From a bacterium (GTDB lineage Bacteria; Zhuqueibacterota; Zhuqueibacteria; Residuimicrobiales; Oceaniaggregativiventaceae): a stretch of 64,000 nucleotides of DNA. The DNA lies in NCBI GenBank assembly GCA_029565675.1, contig JAKQNP010000032.1:291779-355778 (forward strand), read 5' to 3'. The notes under the pieces were generated by a model. The model had not been told where the DNA came from, did no database searches, and saw nothing but the letters and a program-made list of their open reading frames with translations. Made by a program: the position numbers and the translations under genes. Of this stretch, positions 37,649 to 47,173 are shown in pieces. Positions within the stretch are counted from its first letter, which is position 1. Every line of letters starts with the position of its first letter.

Positions 37649-39723
37649 ACTTTTCCTTGCTCGCTGTTCGATTCGCGCGCGATCACCATTTCCAGGGCTA
37701 AGAACAACAAGGCGATGACGATCATGACTTGCCAGTATTCCTGCCCAAAACGCAAAGCCTGGAGTTGCTCAGGTAAATTCTTCTGGTCCGTAATCCAATG
37801 TATCTGGTCATATTGCGTTTTTGCAACCGATGCGAACTCCGATTCTGCCGCATCGATATTGACAGCCCAAGACGCCAGGGGCTCGGCTGCAACCGTCAAA
37901 AAGTAAATTCCCGGCACTTTGGTCTCGTGATAATCGATCCATGCCCCATCCTGCCGCAATTGCGGATAGACACGATCCGTGCGGCCATCGGGTCGCAGGA
38001 GGGTCAAAGACGAATTAAAATGGTCGCCCTGCAGGCGATGCTGCAAGGGTTCGCCCACCAACCGCTCTTGATGCATTTCATTGCCTTGCAAGGCCAGATA
38101 ACGAACAATTCGCAGCATCAACGGCGCAAAGAGCGTCTTTTTATAAAAATCGGTCAAATCAGCACGCAGTCCAGTTGCCAAAACGAGTATCGGTGCTTCC
38201 CCGGATTTCACTTCAACCAACAGGGGATCGCCGGAGCTATAGTTCAGAATGGGATCACAATTTTCCGTCAGACGCATCTGCATCCCAAAATAGAAATATG
38301 GCGTTGCCAAATCGCTTGGCTGGGCAGCAAAAAGTCCCTGGAACAGCGGATGCGTCAGATCCATTCGTCCGAATGCCAACTGATCTCGGGAAGAGGGATC
38401 GATCTCGATCGGTTTGAGCAGTCGGGGCAGCCTTAATGGATCGGCCATTTCAGAATTGAAAAAACGGATGTCGGTCTGATCGCCCAGGATGAAAAATAGC
38501 CCCTTTCCTGATCGATGCGCCTCTGCAAGGTCGCTGACCGCTTGACTGGTAAGGCGGTCGACATTGCATAAAATGATTCCATCGCTATCGTTCAACAAAC
38601 GATGGTTGATCTGCGCAGGCGGATGAACATCGCAAGAAATCGGCTGGCGGCTGTTCTGTGCCGCCTGCAGAGCCAATTGCAAAAATAGCGCTTCCTGTGG
38701 ATCTGTTGCGATGCAGAGCATGCGCAACTGTTCGGGTATATAAAGGGTGAAATAACGGCTGTTATCGAAATTAAAATCGTCATCCTCGGCAACCACGCGG
38801 CCGGAATACCTGCCGCTTGCCGGCACCACAAAGCGCAGTGCGGTTGTCGCTGTTTGGCCAGATTTTACGGTTGCGCTCGCTTGCGCCACCAAATCGCCGT
38901 CGACATAAAGCTGCAGCAACCGAGAATCCAAATCCTTTCGGCCGGTATTCTTGACTTCGACATCCATCTCAAGAACGGATCCCGGTTCGACGAGCATGGA
39001 TGAAGAACGAATCATCTTAACGGCCAAATTGATATCCGGTTGCTCATCGAACCGCAAAGCCAGCAGGGGCATCTCGGTTTGCGCCCAACTTTCAGAATCA
39101 GGAAATGCCAGAGCAGTTGCTTGAAAATCTGATAGAACATAGAGCTCACGGTTGAGGTTCGCTGAACGTTGGAGTTGGCGTTCTGCAAAACGCAATGCAG
39201 CGTTGAGATTGACCCGCTGGTAGGCGGTTTCGATTTTTTCAACCTCGCGCAGATAATGATTAAAGTCATGAAATGCCCGCTCAGCCAGCGCCAGGGTCGT
39301 ATCTGAGGCGAGAATCAGACGAACATCATCACCGCTGTGCAGCAAGTCGGGGATTTTTTTCGCCGCCCCAATCGCCTGCTGCATTAGCACACCCCGGGCA
39401 CCCAGGCGACTCAAACTCGGTGAGTCGTCGATGAGCACAACTGCGCTGGTCTGCGCATTCAGCGCCGGCAAAATGCGCGACCCTTTCCGAATCGTTGGTC
39501 GTGCAAATCCCAACACCAAAAATACGATTGCCAGGGTCCGGAGAAGCAAAAGCAAGAGTTGCCGCAACTTTAAACGGCGAATACTCGAATGCTGCAATTG
39601 GCGCAAAAATCGCAATGTGCTGAAAGGAATGGGTTTGATGCGGGTGCGGGTGAACAGGTGGAGGATGAGTGGAATGGCTGCGGCGATCAAACCCAGCAAG
39701 ACCGCTGTATTTAGGAAATTCAC
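37645..39723 (-). CDS. BatA-like membrane protein with VWA-type domain
   Basis: 692 residues. The N-terminal 75 residues match the BatA N-terminal motif: a membrane segment, Pro-Leu-Ile-Leu-His-Leu-Phe, Phe-Ser-Thr-Leu-Arg-Phe-Leu, then a second membrane segment. A VWA-like part follows with Ile-Asp-Asp-Ser-Pro-Ser in place of DxSxS, and a large C-terminal part ends in a membrane segment near residue 670. Relatives sit in MoxR-Bat operons; no MoxR gene is here. Function not known. Confidence 0.78.
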   Translation of the reverse strand: MNFLNTAVLLGLIAAAIPLILHLFTRTRIKPIPFSTLRFLRQLQHSSIRRLKLRQLLLLLLRTLAIVFLVLGFARPTIRKGSRILPALNAQTSAVVLIDDSPSLSRLGARGVLMQQAIGAAKKIPDLLHSGDDVRLILASDTTLALAERAFHDFNHYLREVEKIETAYQRVNLNAALRFAERQLQRSANLNRELYVLSDFQATALAFPDSESWAQTEMPLLALRFDEQPDINLAVKMIRSSSMLVEPGSVLEMDVEVKNTGRKDLDSRLLQLYVDGDLVAQASATVKSGQTATTALRFVVPASGRYSGRVVAEDDDFNFDNSRYFTLYIPEQLRMLCIATDPQEALFLQLALQAAQNSRQPISCDVHPPAQINHRLLNDSDGIILCNVDRLTSQAVSDLAEAHRSGKGLFFILGDQTDIRFFNSEMADPLRLPRLLKPIEIDPSSRDQLAFGRMDLTHPLFQGLFAAQPSDLATPYFYFGMQMRLTENCDPILNYSSGDPLLVEVKSGEAPILVLATGLRADLTDFYKKTLFAPLMLRIVRYLALQGNEMHQERLVGEPLQHRLQGDHFNSSLTLLRPDGRTDRVYPQLRQDGAWIDYHETKVPGIYFLTVAAEPLASWAVNIDAAESEFASVAKTQYDQIHWITDQKNLPEQLQALRFGQEYWQVMIVIALLFLALEMVIARESNSEQGKV

Positions 39724-39836
39724 TTATGCCCTGCACTTAGTCGTGTTCTGTCTGACGACGGAACACCAATCACCAATTTCAATAATAGTCATCACTTGAA
39801 ACGAATTTCAACAAGTGTTGTAAAAAAACAATCCGG

Positions 39837-39995
39837 TTAAAAAAGAGTATAGATCAGAGGAGCAATGGCTGAGCTTTCCGTCAATACGATCAGCACCGCC
39901 ATCAACAAAAGCACAATCAAGATCGGCGCCAACCACCATTTTCGGCGCATGCGTAAAAATTGCCAAAATTCTTTGACAATCGCTATCTTGGACAA
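39837..39995 (-). CDS. Small DUF5989-family membrane protein
   Basis: 52 residues from a TTG at 39995 with GGGAG upstream. The sequence has Lys-Glu-Phe-Trp-Gln-Phe-Leu-Arg near the start, a double Trp, and one membrane segment (about 22-40) ending in Leu-Ile-Tyr-Thr-Leu-Phe. These are the marks of the DUF5989 family, found beside SxtJ and carbamoyltransferase genes in many bacteria, as here. Function unknown; the conserved linkage suggests a membrane-bound partner of the carbamoyltransferase. Confidence 0.85.
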   Translation of the reverse strand: MSKIAIVKEFWQFLRMRRKWWLAPILIVLLLMAVLIVLTESSAIAPLIYTLF

Positions 39996-40026
39996 GTTGA
40001 ATACTCCCTATTTACTGAATGGCTGT

Positions 40027-40434
40027 TTAGAATTGCTGTTTATAGTCTTCGAAACGCCCTGGAATGCGCTCGCGATAATGCCAATAACTCTCTTGCTCCG
40101 GATCACCGCGCAACACCAACCAACGTTTGCCCAGAGCCTTCGATATCCAGGACAGCGGCGTGACGACAAAATAATAGGTTAAACCCAACACAGCATGCGT
40201 CAGCAGCCAACCCATAATCCGGGCTACGAACATCCAGGCGCGGTACATCGGCCGCAGCCACAGCGGTTGCCGCCACCCCAGCAGCGCCGTCAACACTCCT
40301 GCTGCACCCAGCACCCAGTAGCCCGGTTTCTGAGTTTTACAGCTCAGCCACACCGCCACGGCAATCGCAACAACTCCCAGGACCGCAAAAAAAATCTTGA
40401 TGTCCCGCTGCTCTTTGTTCTGCATGCAAGTCAT
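40027..40434 (-). CDS. SxtJ-family membrane protein
   Basis: 135 residues with three or so membrane segments (about 13-31, 38-52 and 75-95) and a hydrophilic Trp/Tyr-rich C-terminus (Tyr-Trp-His-Tyr-Arg-Glu-Arg). It matches SxtJ-type proteins in length, order and neighbours: the carbamoyltransferase gene stops 4 bases upstream and DUF5989 starts 31 bases downstream. The role of the family is not established. Confidence 0.82.
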   Translation of the reverse strand: MTCMQNKEQRDIKIFFAVLGVVAIAVAVWLSCKTQKPGYWVLGAAGVLTALLGWRQPLWLRPMYRAWMFVARIMGWLLTHAVLGLTYYFVVTPLSWISKALGKRWLVLRGDPEQESYWHYRERIPGRFEDYKQQF

Positions 40435-40438
40435 CGGC

Positions 40439-42250
40439 TCAATCCAGAGTTACAGGTTTGGTTGCACGGGGTATTGCTTTCGCCGACTGTTCTTGTTTGT
40501 CGACCCAAAAAGAACCGATTGCCAGGCCATCCATATCAGTCCGCAAAAAGCATCGCACGGCATCGTCCGGAGAACAGACAATGGGTTCACCGCGCACATT
40601 GAACGATGTATTGATCAAAACCGGGCAACGGGTTTTTTCCGCAAACGCTTTGAGCAAGCGGTAAAATAGCGGATTTTCTTCCGCGTCTACAGTCTGGATG
40701 CGGGCGGAATTATCGACATGGGTCACCGCCGGAATAGTTGAGCGGACTCTGTGCAGTTTTTCGAGTCCACGAAGCTGCTGGCCGTCTTCCGGCACTCTCT
40801 TTTTTTGTCGCTCGTCGATTTCAGCCACCAGCAACATATAGGGGCTGGGCCGGTCCAGCTGAAAATAGTCGCCTACACATTCGCGCAAGACTGCAGGTGC
40901 GAAAGGGCGAAAACTTTCGCGAAACTTGATTTTCAGATTGATCCGGCGCTGCATGTCCGGGGAGCGTGGATTGCCGAGGATCGAGCGAGCACCCAGAGCG
41001 CGGGGCCCAAACTCCATGCGTCCCTGAAACCACCCTATCACCCGATCTTTAGCCAACGCTTCGACGGTCTGCGCGACCAATCTGTCGAACGGCAATCTCT
41101 GAAAGCGAAGCTGGTGAGCTTGCAATGCGGCTTCGATTGCCGCATCGCTGAATTCCGGACCCAACAAACTGGCCTGCATGCGATCCTTGCCGTCGATCGT
41201 TCGGGGTTGATTTAGCGAGTGGTGCCAAACCAATAAGGCAGCCCCGAGCGCACCGCCGGCATCTCCGGCAGCAGGCTGAACCCAGATGTCTTGATAAAGC
41301 CCGGAGCGGAGCAATCTGCCGTTGGCGACGCAATTCAACGCCACACCACCGGCAAGACAAAGGTTTTGCTGGCCAGTCTCTTTTTTTACTGTTCGGCCGA
41401 GGCGCAACATCACTTCTTCAGTGACCGCCTGTATCGAACAGGCTATGTCCATATGACGCTGTTCGAGTTCACTTTCCGGCCGGCGCGGCTCCCCGCCAAA
41501 AAGGCGGTGGAACTTGGCCGAGGTCATGGTCAATCCAGCGGCATAGTTGAAATAATCCATGTCGAGTTGAAACGAACCATCCTCTTTCAAGTCGATCAGG
41601 TGATCGAGGATCTTTTGACGGTAGCGGGGTTCGCCATACGGCGCCAATCCCATGACTTTATATTCGCCGGAATTGACCCGAAACCCGAGATAGTAGGTAA
41701 AGGCCGAATAGAGCAGACCGATGGAATGAGGAAAGGCGATATCCGCCCAAATCTGCAACCGATTTCCCTTTCCCACGCCAAAACTGGTGGTTGTCCATTC
41801 ACCTACCCCGTCGATGGTCAGGAACGCTGCTTCTGCAAAGGGAGAGGCAAAAAAAGCAGATGCGGCGTGCGATTCGTGATGTTCGGGAAAAGAAATCGGC
41901 CCTGCATAGCCAAGCGATTCGGCAATCAAATCCCGCAGCCACAGTTTTTTCTTCAACCAAAGCGGCATGGATTTGAGAAAAGACGCGATGCCACGCGGAG
42001 CATAAGCCAAATAGGTTTCCAAAATCCGTTCAAATTTGAGAAAGGGTTTATCGTAAAAAGCGACATGGTCCAATTCGTTTGCTGTGATTTGCCCTTGTGA
42101 TAAACAATAGTCGATGGCATGGTGGGGAAAGTCAGCATCGTGTTTGATGCGAGAAAAACGCTCTTCCTGCGCAGCAGCAACGATCTTTCCATCGCGCAGC
42201 AAACAGGCTGCACTATCGTGATAGTAAGCAGAAAGCCCAAGAATATTCAT
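40439..42250 (-). CDS. NodU/CmcH-family carbamoyltransferase
   Basis: 603 residues. The N-terminal Kae1-like domain starts Ile-Leu-Gly-Leu-Ser-Ala-Tyr-Tyr-His-Asp-Ser-Ala-Ala with metal-binding His-His-Glu-Ser-His-Ala, and the C-terminal part carries Phe-Gly-Pro-Arg-Ala-Leu-Gly-Ala-Arg-Ser-Ile, as in NodU, CmcH and TobZ. These enzymes use carbamoyl phosphate and ATP to carbamoylate a hydroxyl of a sugar or natural product. Here it lies between sugar-envelope genes and SxtJ/DUF5989, so a surface glycan target is inferred. Confidence 0.9.
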   Translation of the reverse strand: MNILGLSAYYHDSAACLLRDGKIVAAAQEERFSRIKHDADFPHHAIDYCLSQGQITANELDHVAFYDKPFLKFERILETYLAYAPRGIASFLKSMPLWLKKKLWLRDLIAESLGYAGPISFPEHHESHAASAFFASPFAEAAFLTIDGVGEWTTTSFGVGKGNRLQIWADIAFPHSIGLLYSAFTYYLGFRVNSGEYKVMGLAPYGEPRYRQKILDHLIDLKEDGSFQLDMDYFNYAAGLTMTSAKFHRLFGGEPRRPESELEQRHMDIACSIQAVTEEVMLRLGRTVKKETGQQNLCLAGGVALNCVANGRLLRSGLYQDIWVQPAAGDAGGALGAALLVWHHSLNQPRTIDGKDRMQASLLGPEFSDAAIEAALQAHQLRFQRLPFDRLVAQTVEALAKDRVIGWFQGRMEFGPRALGARSILGNPRSPDMQRRINLKIKFRESFRPFAPAVLRECVGDYFQLDRPSPYMLLVAEIDERQKKRVPEDGQQLRGLEKLHRVRSTIPAVTHVDNSARIQTVDAEENPLFYRLLKAFAEKTRCPVLINTSFNVRGEPIVCSPDDAVRCFLRTDMDGLAIGSFWVDKQEQSAKAIPRATKPVTLD

Positions 42251-42335
42251 CTACTCGATCCATCCGACCCATGGCCGTCTGCATACGATCCGCCGGTCGT
42301 CGCCCGGCGCTGCCTGGCCGTCGATTGGGTCGTCA

Positions 42336-42947
42336 TTACGCCGTCGTCGCCGCGGTTTCGGGTCCAGGGAAAAAAGTGTCTTCGATTAAATCGCACCAAA
42401 CATGGATAATGGAGATGTGAATCTCTTGAATGCGCTGAGACAATTGAGCGGGAATCACCAGGGAACAGTCGGCCTCATGCCGCACCTGCCCACCGCCCTT
42501 ACCGAGCAAGGCAATGGTGGTGATTTTTTTCTCTTTGGCAGCAGCGATGGCGTGCAACAGGTTAGGAGATTGACCGCTGGTACTCAGCACAATCAGAACA
42601 TCGTTCGGCTGACCGAGGGCTCGTATCTGTCGACTAAAAACCTGATCAAAAGAATAATCATTGCCGACCGCTGTGAGAATTGCTGTGTCGGTCGTCAGCG
42701 CAATCGCCGGCAGGGGAGCGCGATCCCGCTTGAGCCTGCCGACCATCTCGGCGGCAAAATGCTGCGCGTCAGACGCGCTGCCGCCGTTACCGCAGAGCAG
42801 CAGTTTCCCGCCGCGCTGCATCGCATCGATCATGATTTGCGCGGTTCGAGCAATTTCATCCCCAAACTGCTCTGCCACCTGGATCTTGAGTTGAGCACCT
42901 TGCAAAAGTTCATCTTTAACGCGAGCAACAATATTTTCGTCGATCAT
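42336..42947 (-). CDS. gmhA: Phosphoheptose isomerase (SIS domain)
   Basis: 203 residues from the ATG at 42947, which overlaps the upstream stop by 4 bases (ATGA); nine more codons are open upstream. The SIS signatures Cys-Gly-Asn-Gly-Gly-Ser-Ala-Ser-Asp-Ala and Ser-Thr-Ser-Gly-Gln-Ser-Pro are present, with the C-terminal helix Glu-Ile-His-Ile-Ser-Ile-Ile-His. It turns sedoheptulose 7-phosphate into the heptose of lipopolysaccharide core. No other heptose gene is seen in this window. Confidence 0.9.
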   Translation of the reverse strand: MIDENIVARVKDELLQGAQLKIQVAEQFGDEIARTAQIMIDAMQRGGKLLLCGNGGSASDAQHFAAEMVGRLKRDRAPLPAIALTTDTAILTAVGNDYSFDQVFSRQIRALGQPNDVLIVLSTSGQSPNLLHAIAAAKEKKITTIALLGKGGGQVRHEADCSLVIPAQLSQRIQEIHISIIHVWCDLIEDTFFPGPETAATTA

Positions 42948-43759
42948 TTCGTCTGCACCATCCGGTTCAACCATTTTCGTAGATTCAAAGGACTTTTTTT
43001 GTTTTGTAGACGCACCTGCTCGAGAGAAACCGGTGTTTGCAAAGATACCGGTTCACCGCGAACAATTTTTTGCGGAGTGATGGAAAAAAGCCGGGTTCCG
43101 CGTTCCAGACCATATCGATCGACTATTTTTTGGTAGGCTTTGGACAAGACCTGCGTCCGGTTCTGGTCATCGTGCGCATCTGACGCGACCAGGTGAATCA
43201 GATCCGCTTCGAGCAAGAGTTCGGCTGTTTGTTGAACCGTATCGCCGAACATCCCTAATAGGCTGCCGGCATTCATCTGCAAAAGAGCTCCGCGCGCGAC
43301 AAAATCATAGGCAATCTGCAAGCGCTGGATCACTTGACCGTTTCGTTCTGGATGAGCAATCACCGGTGTTTTGCCGGATATGATTATTTTGAAAAAGCGA
43401 TCGGCTACAAAATCGGGTATCATGTTCATCGGAAACTCGACCAGAAAGTAACGTCCGTTTTGTGCCAAGGTGGAAATCGGCCGATGGAGCTGCAAGTCGG
43501 GTTGAATATAGATTTCGCACCCCAACTGCAGATCGACAGCAATTCGGGCATTGGCGGCTCGCTCTTTGAATTCCTCTAAAAGAGAAAACCATTCTTTCTC
43601 ATGAAGGAAATCTTTGGCACTGTGCACATGCGGAGTGCAGACCAATTGAGCAATGCCGTCTTGCTCCGCCTGTCGCAGCATTTCGATAGACTGTTCCCAG
43701 TTTTCCGACCCGTCATCGATGCCGGGCAATATGTGAGAATGGACATCAATGAATTTCAT
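42944..43759 (-). CDS. PHP-domain protein-tyrosine phosphatase, CpsB/YwqE type
   Basis: 271 residues from the ATG at 43759; in-frame starts at 43771 (ATG) and 43780 (TTG, overlapping the previous stop) are also possible. PHP metal motifs are visible: Asp-Val-His-Ser-His-Ile, Thr-Pro-His-Val-His, Glu in Gly-Cys-Glu-Ile, Ile-Ala-His-Pro-Glu-Arg and Ser-Asp-Ala-His-Asp. CpsB-type enzymes dephosphorylate tyrosine kinases that control capsule export. No such kinase is in the window. Confidence 0.85.
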   Translation of the reverse strand: MKFIDVHSHILPGIDDGSENWEQSIEMLRQAEQDGIAQLVCTPHVHSAKDFLHEKEWFSLLEEFKERAANARIAVDLQLGCEIYIQPDLQLHRPISTLAQNGRYFLVEFPMNMIPDFVADRFFKIIISGKTPVIAHPERNGQVIQRLQIAYDFVARGALLQMNAGSLLGMFGDTVQQTAELLLEADLIHLVASDAHDDQNRTQVLSKAYQKIVDRYGLERGTRLFSITPQKIVRGEPVSLQTPVSLEQVRLQNKKSPLNLRKWLNRMVQTK

Positions 43760-43776
43760 TAGCAATCCCATTTGGT

Positions 43777-44532
43777 TCAAGCGCTATTCTGACGCCAATG
43801 GACAGCTTGGGCAAATGATCGGATCAACTGGGTGTCCGGATTCTTTTCCAGGACATTACCTGTTACAATGAAACTCGCACCTGCCTCAACACGTTCCCGT
43901 GCCGCCTCGGGCGATCGAATTCCACCACCGATGATCATCGGTATCTCTACATAGCGATTCAAGGTTGCGATCATCTCCACAGGAACCGCATATTTTGCCC
44001 CGCTCCCCGCCTCCAGATAAACACATTTCATCCCCAAATATTCCGCAGCTAAAGCGTGCGCCATGGCCATATCAGGTTTTTCCCGCGGAATAGGCAAGGA
44101 GCCGTTTAAAAATTGTGCCGAGGTAACGCTCCCCGATTCGATAAACATATAACCGGTAGATATTGCCTCCAGATTCATCGATTTGATGATCGGCGCAGCC
44201 ACCACTTGTTCACCGATCAACTGATTGGCATTGCGGCCGCTGATTACCGATAGGAACAAAATGGCATCCGCATAGGGTGAGATCTGCCGAGTTCCCCCTG
44301 GGAAGATGATCACCGGAAGTTCACAGACTGCCTTGATGCCTTTGATCAGCTCATCAAACAGGTAAGCGAACAACAAACTGCCGCCGACCAGCAACGCATC
44401 GACCTCGTTTTCCTGACATTTTTGCGCAATCTCTACCGCTCGTTCGAGGCCTTGTTTATCCGGATCGATAAGCACCAGATAGCCGGCCCCTTTTTGCTCT
44501 TTTATCCGCAAAAGCTTATCAAAAACATGCAC
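43777..44532 (-). CDS. Geranylgeranylglyceryl-phosphate synthase homologue, group II
   Basis: 251 residues. The TIM-barrel signatures fit: Leu-Val-Leu-Ile-Asp-Pro-Asp-Lys, Val-Gly-Gly-Ser-Leu, Ile-Phe-Pro-Gly-Gly, Tyr-Leu-Glu-Ala-Gly-Ser-Gly-Ala, and Ile-Gly-Gly-Gly-Ile-Arg with Ala-Gly-Ala-Ser-Phe-Ile-Val-Thr-Gly-Asn. It joins a polyprenyl diphosphate to sn-glycerol 1-phosphate, the first committed step of archaeal-type ether lipids. In Bacteroidota relatives the product is made but its use is not settled. It starts 7 bases after alaS. Confidence 0.9.
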   Translation of the reverse strand: MHVFDKLLRIKEQKGAGYLVLIDPDKQGLERAVEIAQKCQENEVDALLVGGSLLFAYLFDELIKGIKAVCELPVIIFPGGTRQISPYADAILFLSVISGRNANQLIGEQVVAAPIIKSMNLEAISTGYMFIESGSVTSAQFLNGSLPIPREKPDMAMAHALAAEYLGMKCVYLEAGSGAKYAVPVEMIATLNRYVEIPMIIGGGIRSPEAARERVEAGASFIVTGNVLEKNPDTQLIRSFAQAVHWRQNSA

Positions 44533-44539
44533 TATTCGC

Positions 44540-47173
44540 TCAACCTTTCAATTGTTCGAGAGTGCTTTGGACAATTCGGCCAACCTGTGATATCGCGTCG
44601 TTCAGCTTGTCGCTGTTCTTGGCGCCGGCGGTTGCCATATGTGGGCTTCCGCCACCGCCACCGCCGGCAATTTTAGCGACCTGCTTGACGATATCACCGG
44701 CATGCAGATGATAGCGGTCGATCAAATCACGGGTCACCACGCAGACAAAGTTGGCCTTGCCATCCATTTCCGCAGCCAGCACACCAATCCCGCTTTGCAT
44801 GGCATCGCGCAGCTGGTCGGCGGTTGATTTGAGATCATCTATATCTTTGCTGGCCACCAAACCGGCCACCACTTTGACATCACCAACTTGCGCGGCTTGT
44901 TTGACCAGGTCGGTAACTTTTACCCTGGATGTGGCCTGGCGCAAATCATGCACTTCATTATCCAACTCTTTGCGCTCCTGCATCAACGACCTGACCCGTT
45001 GTGGCAATTCTTCCGTAGGGCAGCCGAGAATCAGGCTGGCCTGGCGCAACATCTCCTCCCGCGATCGCAGATATTCATAGACACTGAAACCGGTTATCGC
45101 TTCGATTCGGCGAATTCCCGATCCCACTGCACTTTCATTGACAATAACAAATTCGCCGATCTCGCCGGTCGCGCGAACATGCGTGCCGCCACAGAGCTCG
45201 CGAGTAAAATCATCGACTTCAACCATGCGCACGGTTTCCCCGTATTTTTCGCCGAACAGGGCCATGGCACCTTTGCTGGTCGCCTCCTTAAAAGGTAAAA
45301 TTTGCCAGCTCACCCGACGATTTTCCAAAATGCGTTCATTGACGATCCTTTCGATGCGCCGCAGATCAGGTTCGCTGACCTTTTCAAAATGGGTAAAATC
45401 AAAGCGCAGATAGTCCGAGTGCACCAGCGATCCCGCCTGATGCACGTGCTCACCCAAAACTTCGCGCAGCGCACGGTGCAACAGATGCGTCACGGTGTGG
45501 TTGCGTTCGGTCGCACGCCGCCGGGCAGAGTCGATGCGCGCTGTAACCCCGGCACCGACAGCTGGCAACCGGCCGCTCTGCAAGCGGCCGAAATGAACGA
45601 TATGTTCGCCGATCTGCTTGGTATCCTCAACCTGAAACTTCATCTGCTCATTTTCAATCCAGCCGCGGTCGCCGATCTGACCGCCGCTTTCGGCATAAAA
45701 TGGCGTCTCCCGCAGAATGATCCGCTCTTTATCCGCCAATACCACCTGAGTCGCCACTTCATCGCTGACATAGCCGACAAACTCTGAACCATCGAGAGCA
45801 GCGTCGACCTCGATCGTTGCATAGACCGTTTCACGTGCGGCGGCCGAGCGCTGGCGCTGTTTTTCCATTTCGCGTTGAAAAGCATCGGCATCGACTTGCA
45901 GCCCCTTTTCCGCCGCCATCAACTGGGTCAAATCCAGCGGAAACCCATAAGTGTCGTGCAGCAAAAAGGCGTCGGCACCGGAAAAAATCTTTTTCCCTTT
46001 GCCAATCGCCTGTTGCGCTTTGCTTTCAAAAATATCGATACCTCTGTCCAGCGTTTGGTTAAAGCTCTCTTCCTCCGCGTGGATGATCCGCTCGATGTGT
46101 TTCTGTCGCTCTTTGATTTCGGGGTAAGCCTCTCCCATCACCGAGACCAAAGGTGCAACCAGCTGATAAATGAATGGTTTTTGCATTCCCAAGACTCGAC
46201 CGAAGCGAGCGGCGCGGCGCAAGAGGCGGCGCAAGACGTAACCGCGGCCTTCGTTACCTGGTATCGCGCCATCGGCGATCGCAAAGGTCAATGCGCGGAT
46301 GTGATCGGAAAGCACGTTGAAACCGACCTCGATTTCACCGCCGCTCTGCGGATCGCGGCCCGTCAGCGATGCAATTTCGACCCGTATCGGCAGAAAAAGA
46401 TCTGTCGCATAGTTGGATTTTTTGTTCTGCAGAACCGCCACCAGGCGCTCAAAGCCGGCGCCTGTGTCCACGTGTTTTGCCGGCAACAGGTGGAGCTTGC
46501 CGGAGCTGTCGCGATTGTACTGGATAAAAACCAGATTCCACAACTCGATAAAGCGCGCCGAACCGCTGTTCACCCCGCTTTTCCCGGCATCAGCCGGTTT
46601 ATCAAAATCAGCGCCAAGATCGATATGAATTTCTGAACATGGGCCACAGGGTCCTGTCTCGCCCATCTCCCAAAAATTGTCTTTTTTGCCAAAAAACAGC
46701 AGGTGGGAGGGATCGAGATCGGTCATCTTTTTCCACATTTCCGCCGTTTCCGTATCCCGCTCGAGCCCATCTACCTCATCGCCGCCAAAAACTGTGGCAT
46801 AGAGTTGATCCTTGGGCAACTTCCAGACATCCGTCAACAATTCCCATGCCCAGGCGATCGCTTCTTCCTTGAAATAATCGCCAAAAGACCAGTTGCCCAA
46901 CATTTCGAAAAAAGTGTGGTGGTAGGTATCGCGGCCGACTTCTTCAAGATCGTTGTGCTTGCCCGAAACGCGGATGCATTTTTGCGAATCCGCGATCCGT
47001 TTGTGGGTCCGTTTGCGGTTGCCAAGAAAAATATCCTTGAACTGATTCATCCCTGCGTTGGTAAACAGCAAGGTCGGATCAGATTGCGGTACTACCGGCG
47101 CGCTTGGGACAATGTGATGCTCCTTGCTGCGAAAAAAATCCAAAAAGGACTGTCTGATCTCCTGTGACGTCAT
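44540..47173 (-). CDS. alaS: Alanyl-tRNA synthetase
   Basis: 877 residues, the usual length. Motifs in order: the N-terminal class II catalytic core, the editing-domain His-Thr-Val-Thr-His (about 560) and Cys-Gly-Gly-Thr-His (about 660), then the C-terminal domain ending in a Gly-rich stretch and Gly-Ser-Pro-His. It charges tRNA-Ala and clears mischarged serine. It recognises G3:U70, which is present in the tRNA-Ala at 55668-55740. Its ATG... the upstream PLP enzyme stop overlaps by 4 bases. Confidence 0.97.
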   Translation of the reverse strand: MTSQEIRQSFLDFFRSKEHHIVPSAPVVPQSDPTLLFTNAGMNQFKDIFLGNRKRTHKRIADSQKCIRVSGKHNDLEEVGRDTYHHTFFEMLGNWSFGDYFKEEAIAWAWELLTDVWKLPKDQLYATVFGGDEVDGLERDTETAEMWKKMTDLDPSHLLFFGKKDNFWEMGETGPCGPCSEIHIDLGADFDKPADAGKSGVNSGSARFIELWNLVFIQYNRDSSGKLHLLPAKHVDTGAGFERLVAVLQNKKSNYATDLFLPIRVEIASLTGRDPQSGGEIEVGFNVLSDHIRALTFAIADGAIPGNEGRGYVLRRLLRRAARFGRVLGMQKPFIYQLVAPLVSVMGEAYPEIKERQKHIERIIHAEEESFNQTLDRGIDIFESKAQQAIGKGKKIFSGADAFLLHDTYGFPLDLTQLMAAEKGLQVDADAFQREMEKQRQRSAAARETVYATIEVDAALDGSEFVGYVSDEVATQVVLADKERIILRETPFYAESGGQIGDRGWIENEQMKFQVEDTKQIGEHIVHFGRLQSGRLPAVGAGVTARIDSARRRATERNHTVTHLLHRALREVLGEHVHQAGSLVHSDYLRFDFTHFEKVSEPDLRRIERIVNERILENRRVSWQILPFKEATSKGAMALFGEKYGETVRMVEVDDFTRELCGGTHVRATGEIGEFVIVNESAVGSGIRRIEAITGFSVYEYLRSREEMLRQASLILGCPTEELPQRVRSLMQERKELDNEVHDLRQATSRVKVTDLVKQAAQVGDVKVVAGLVASKDIDDLKSTADQLRDAMQSGIGVLAAEMDGKANFVCVVTRDLIDRYHLHAGDIVKQVAKIAGGGGGGSPHMATAGAKNSDKLNDAISQVGRIVQSTLEQLKG

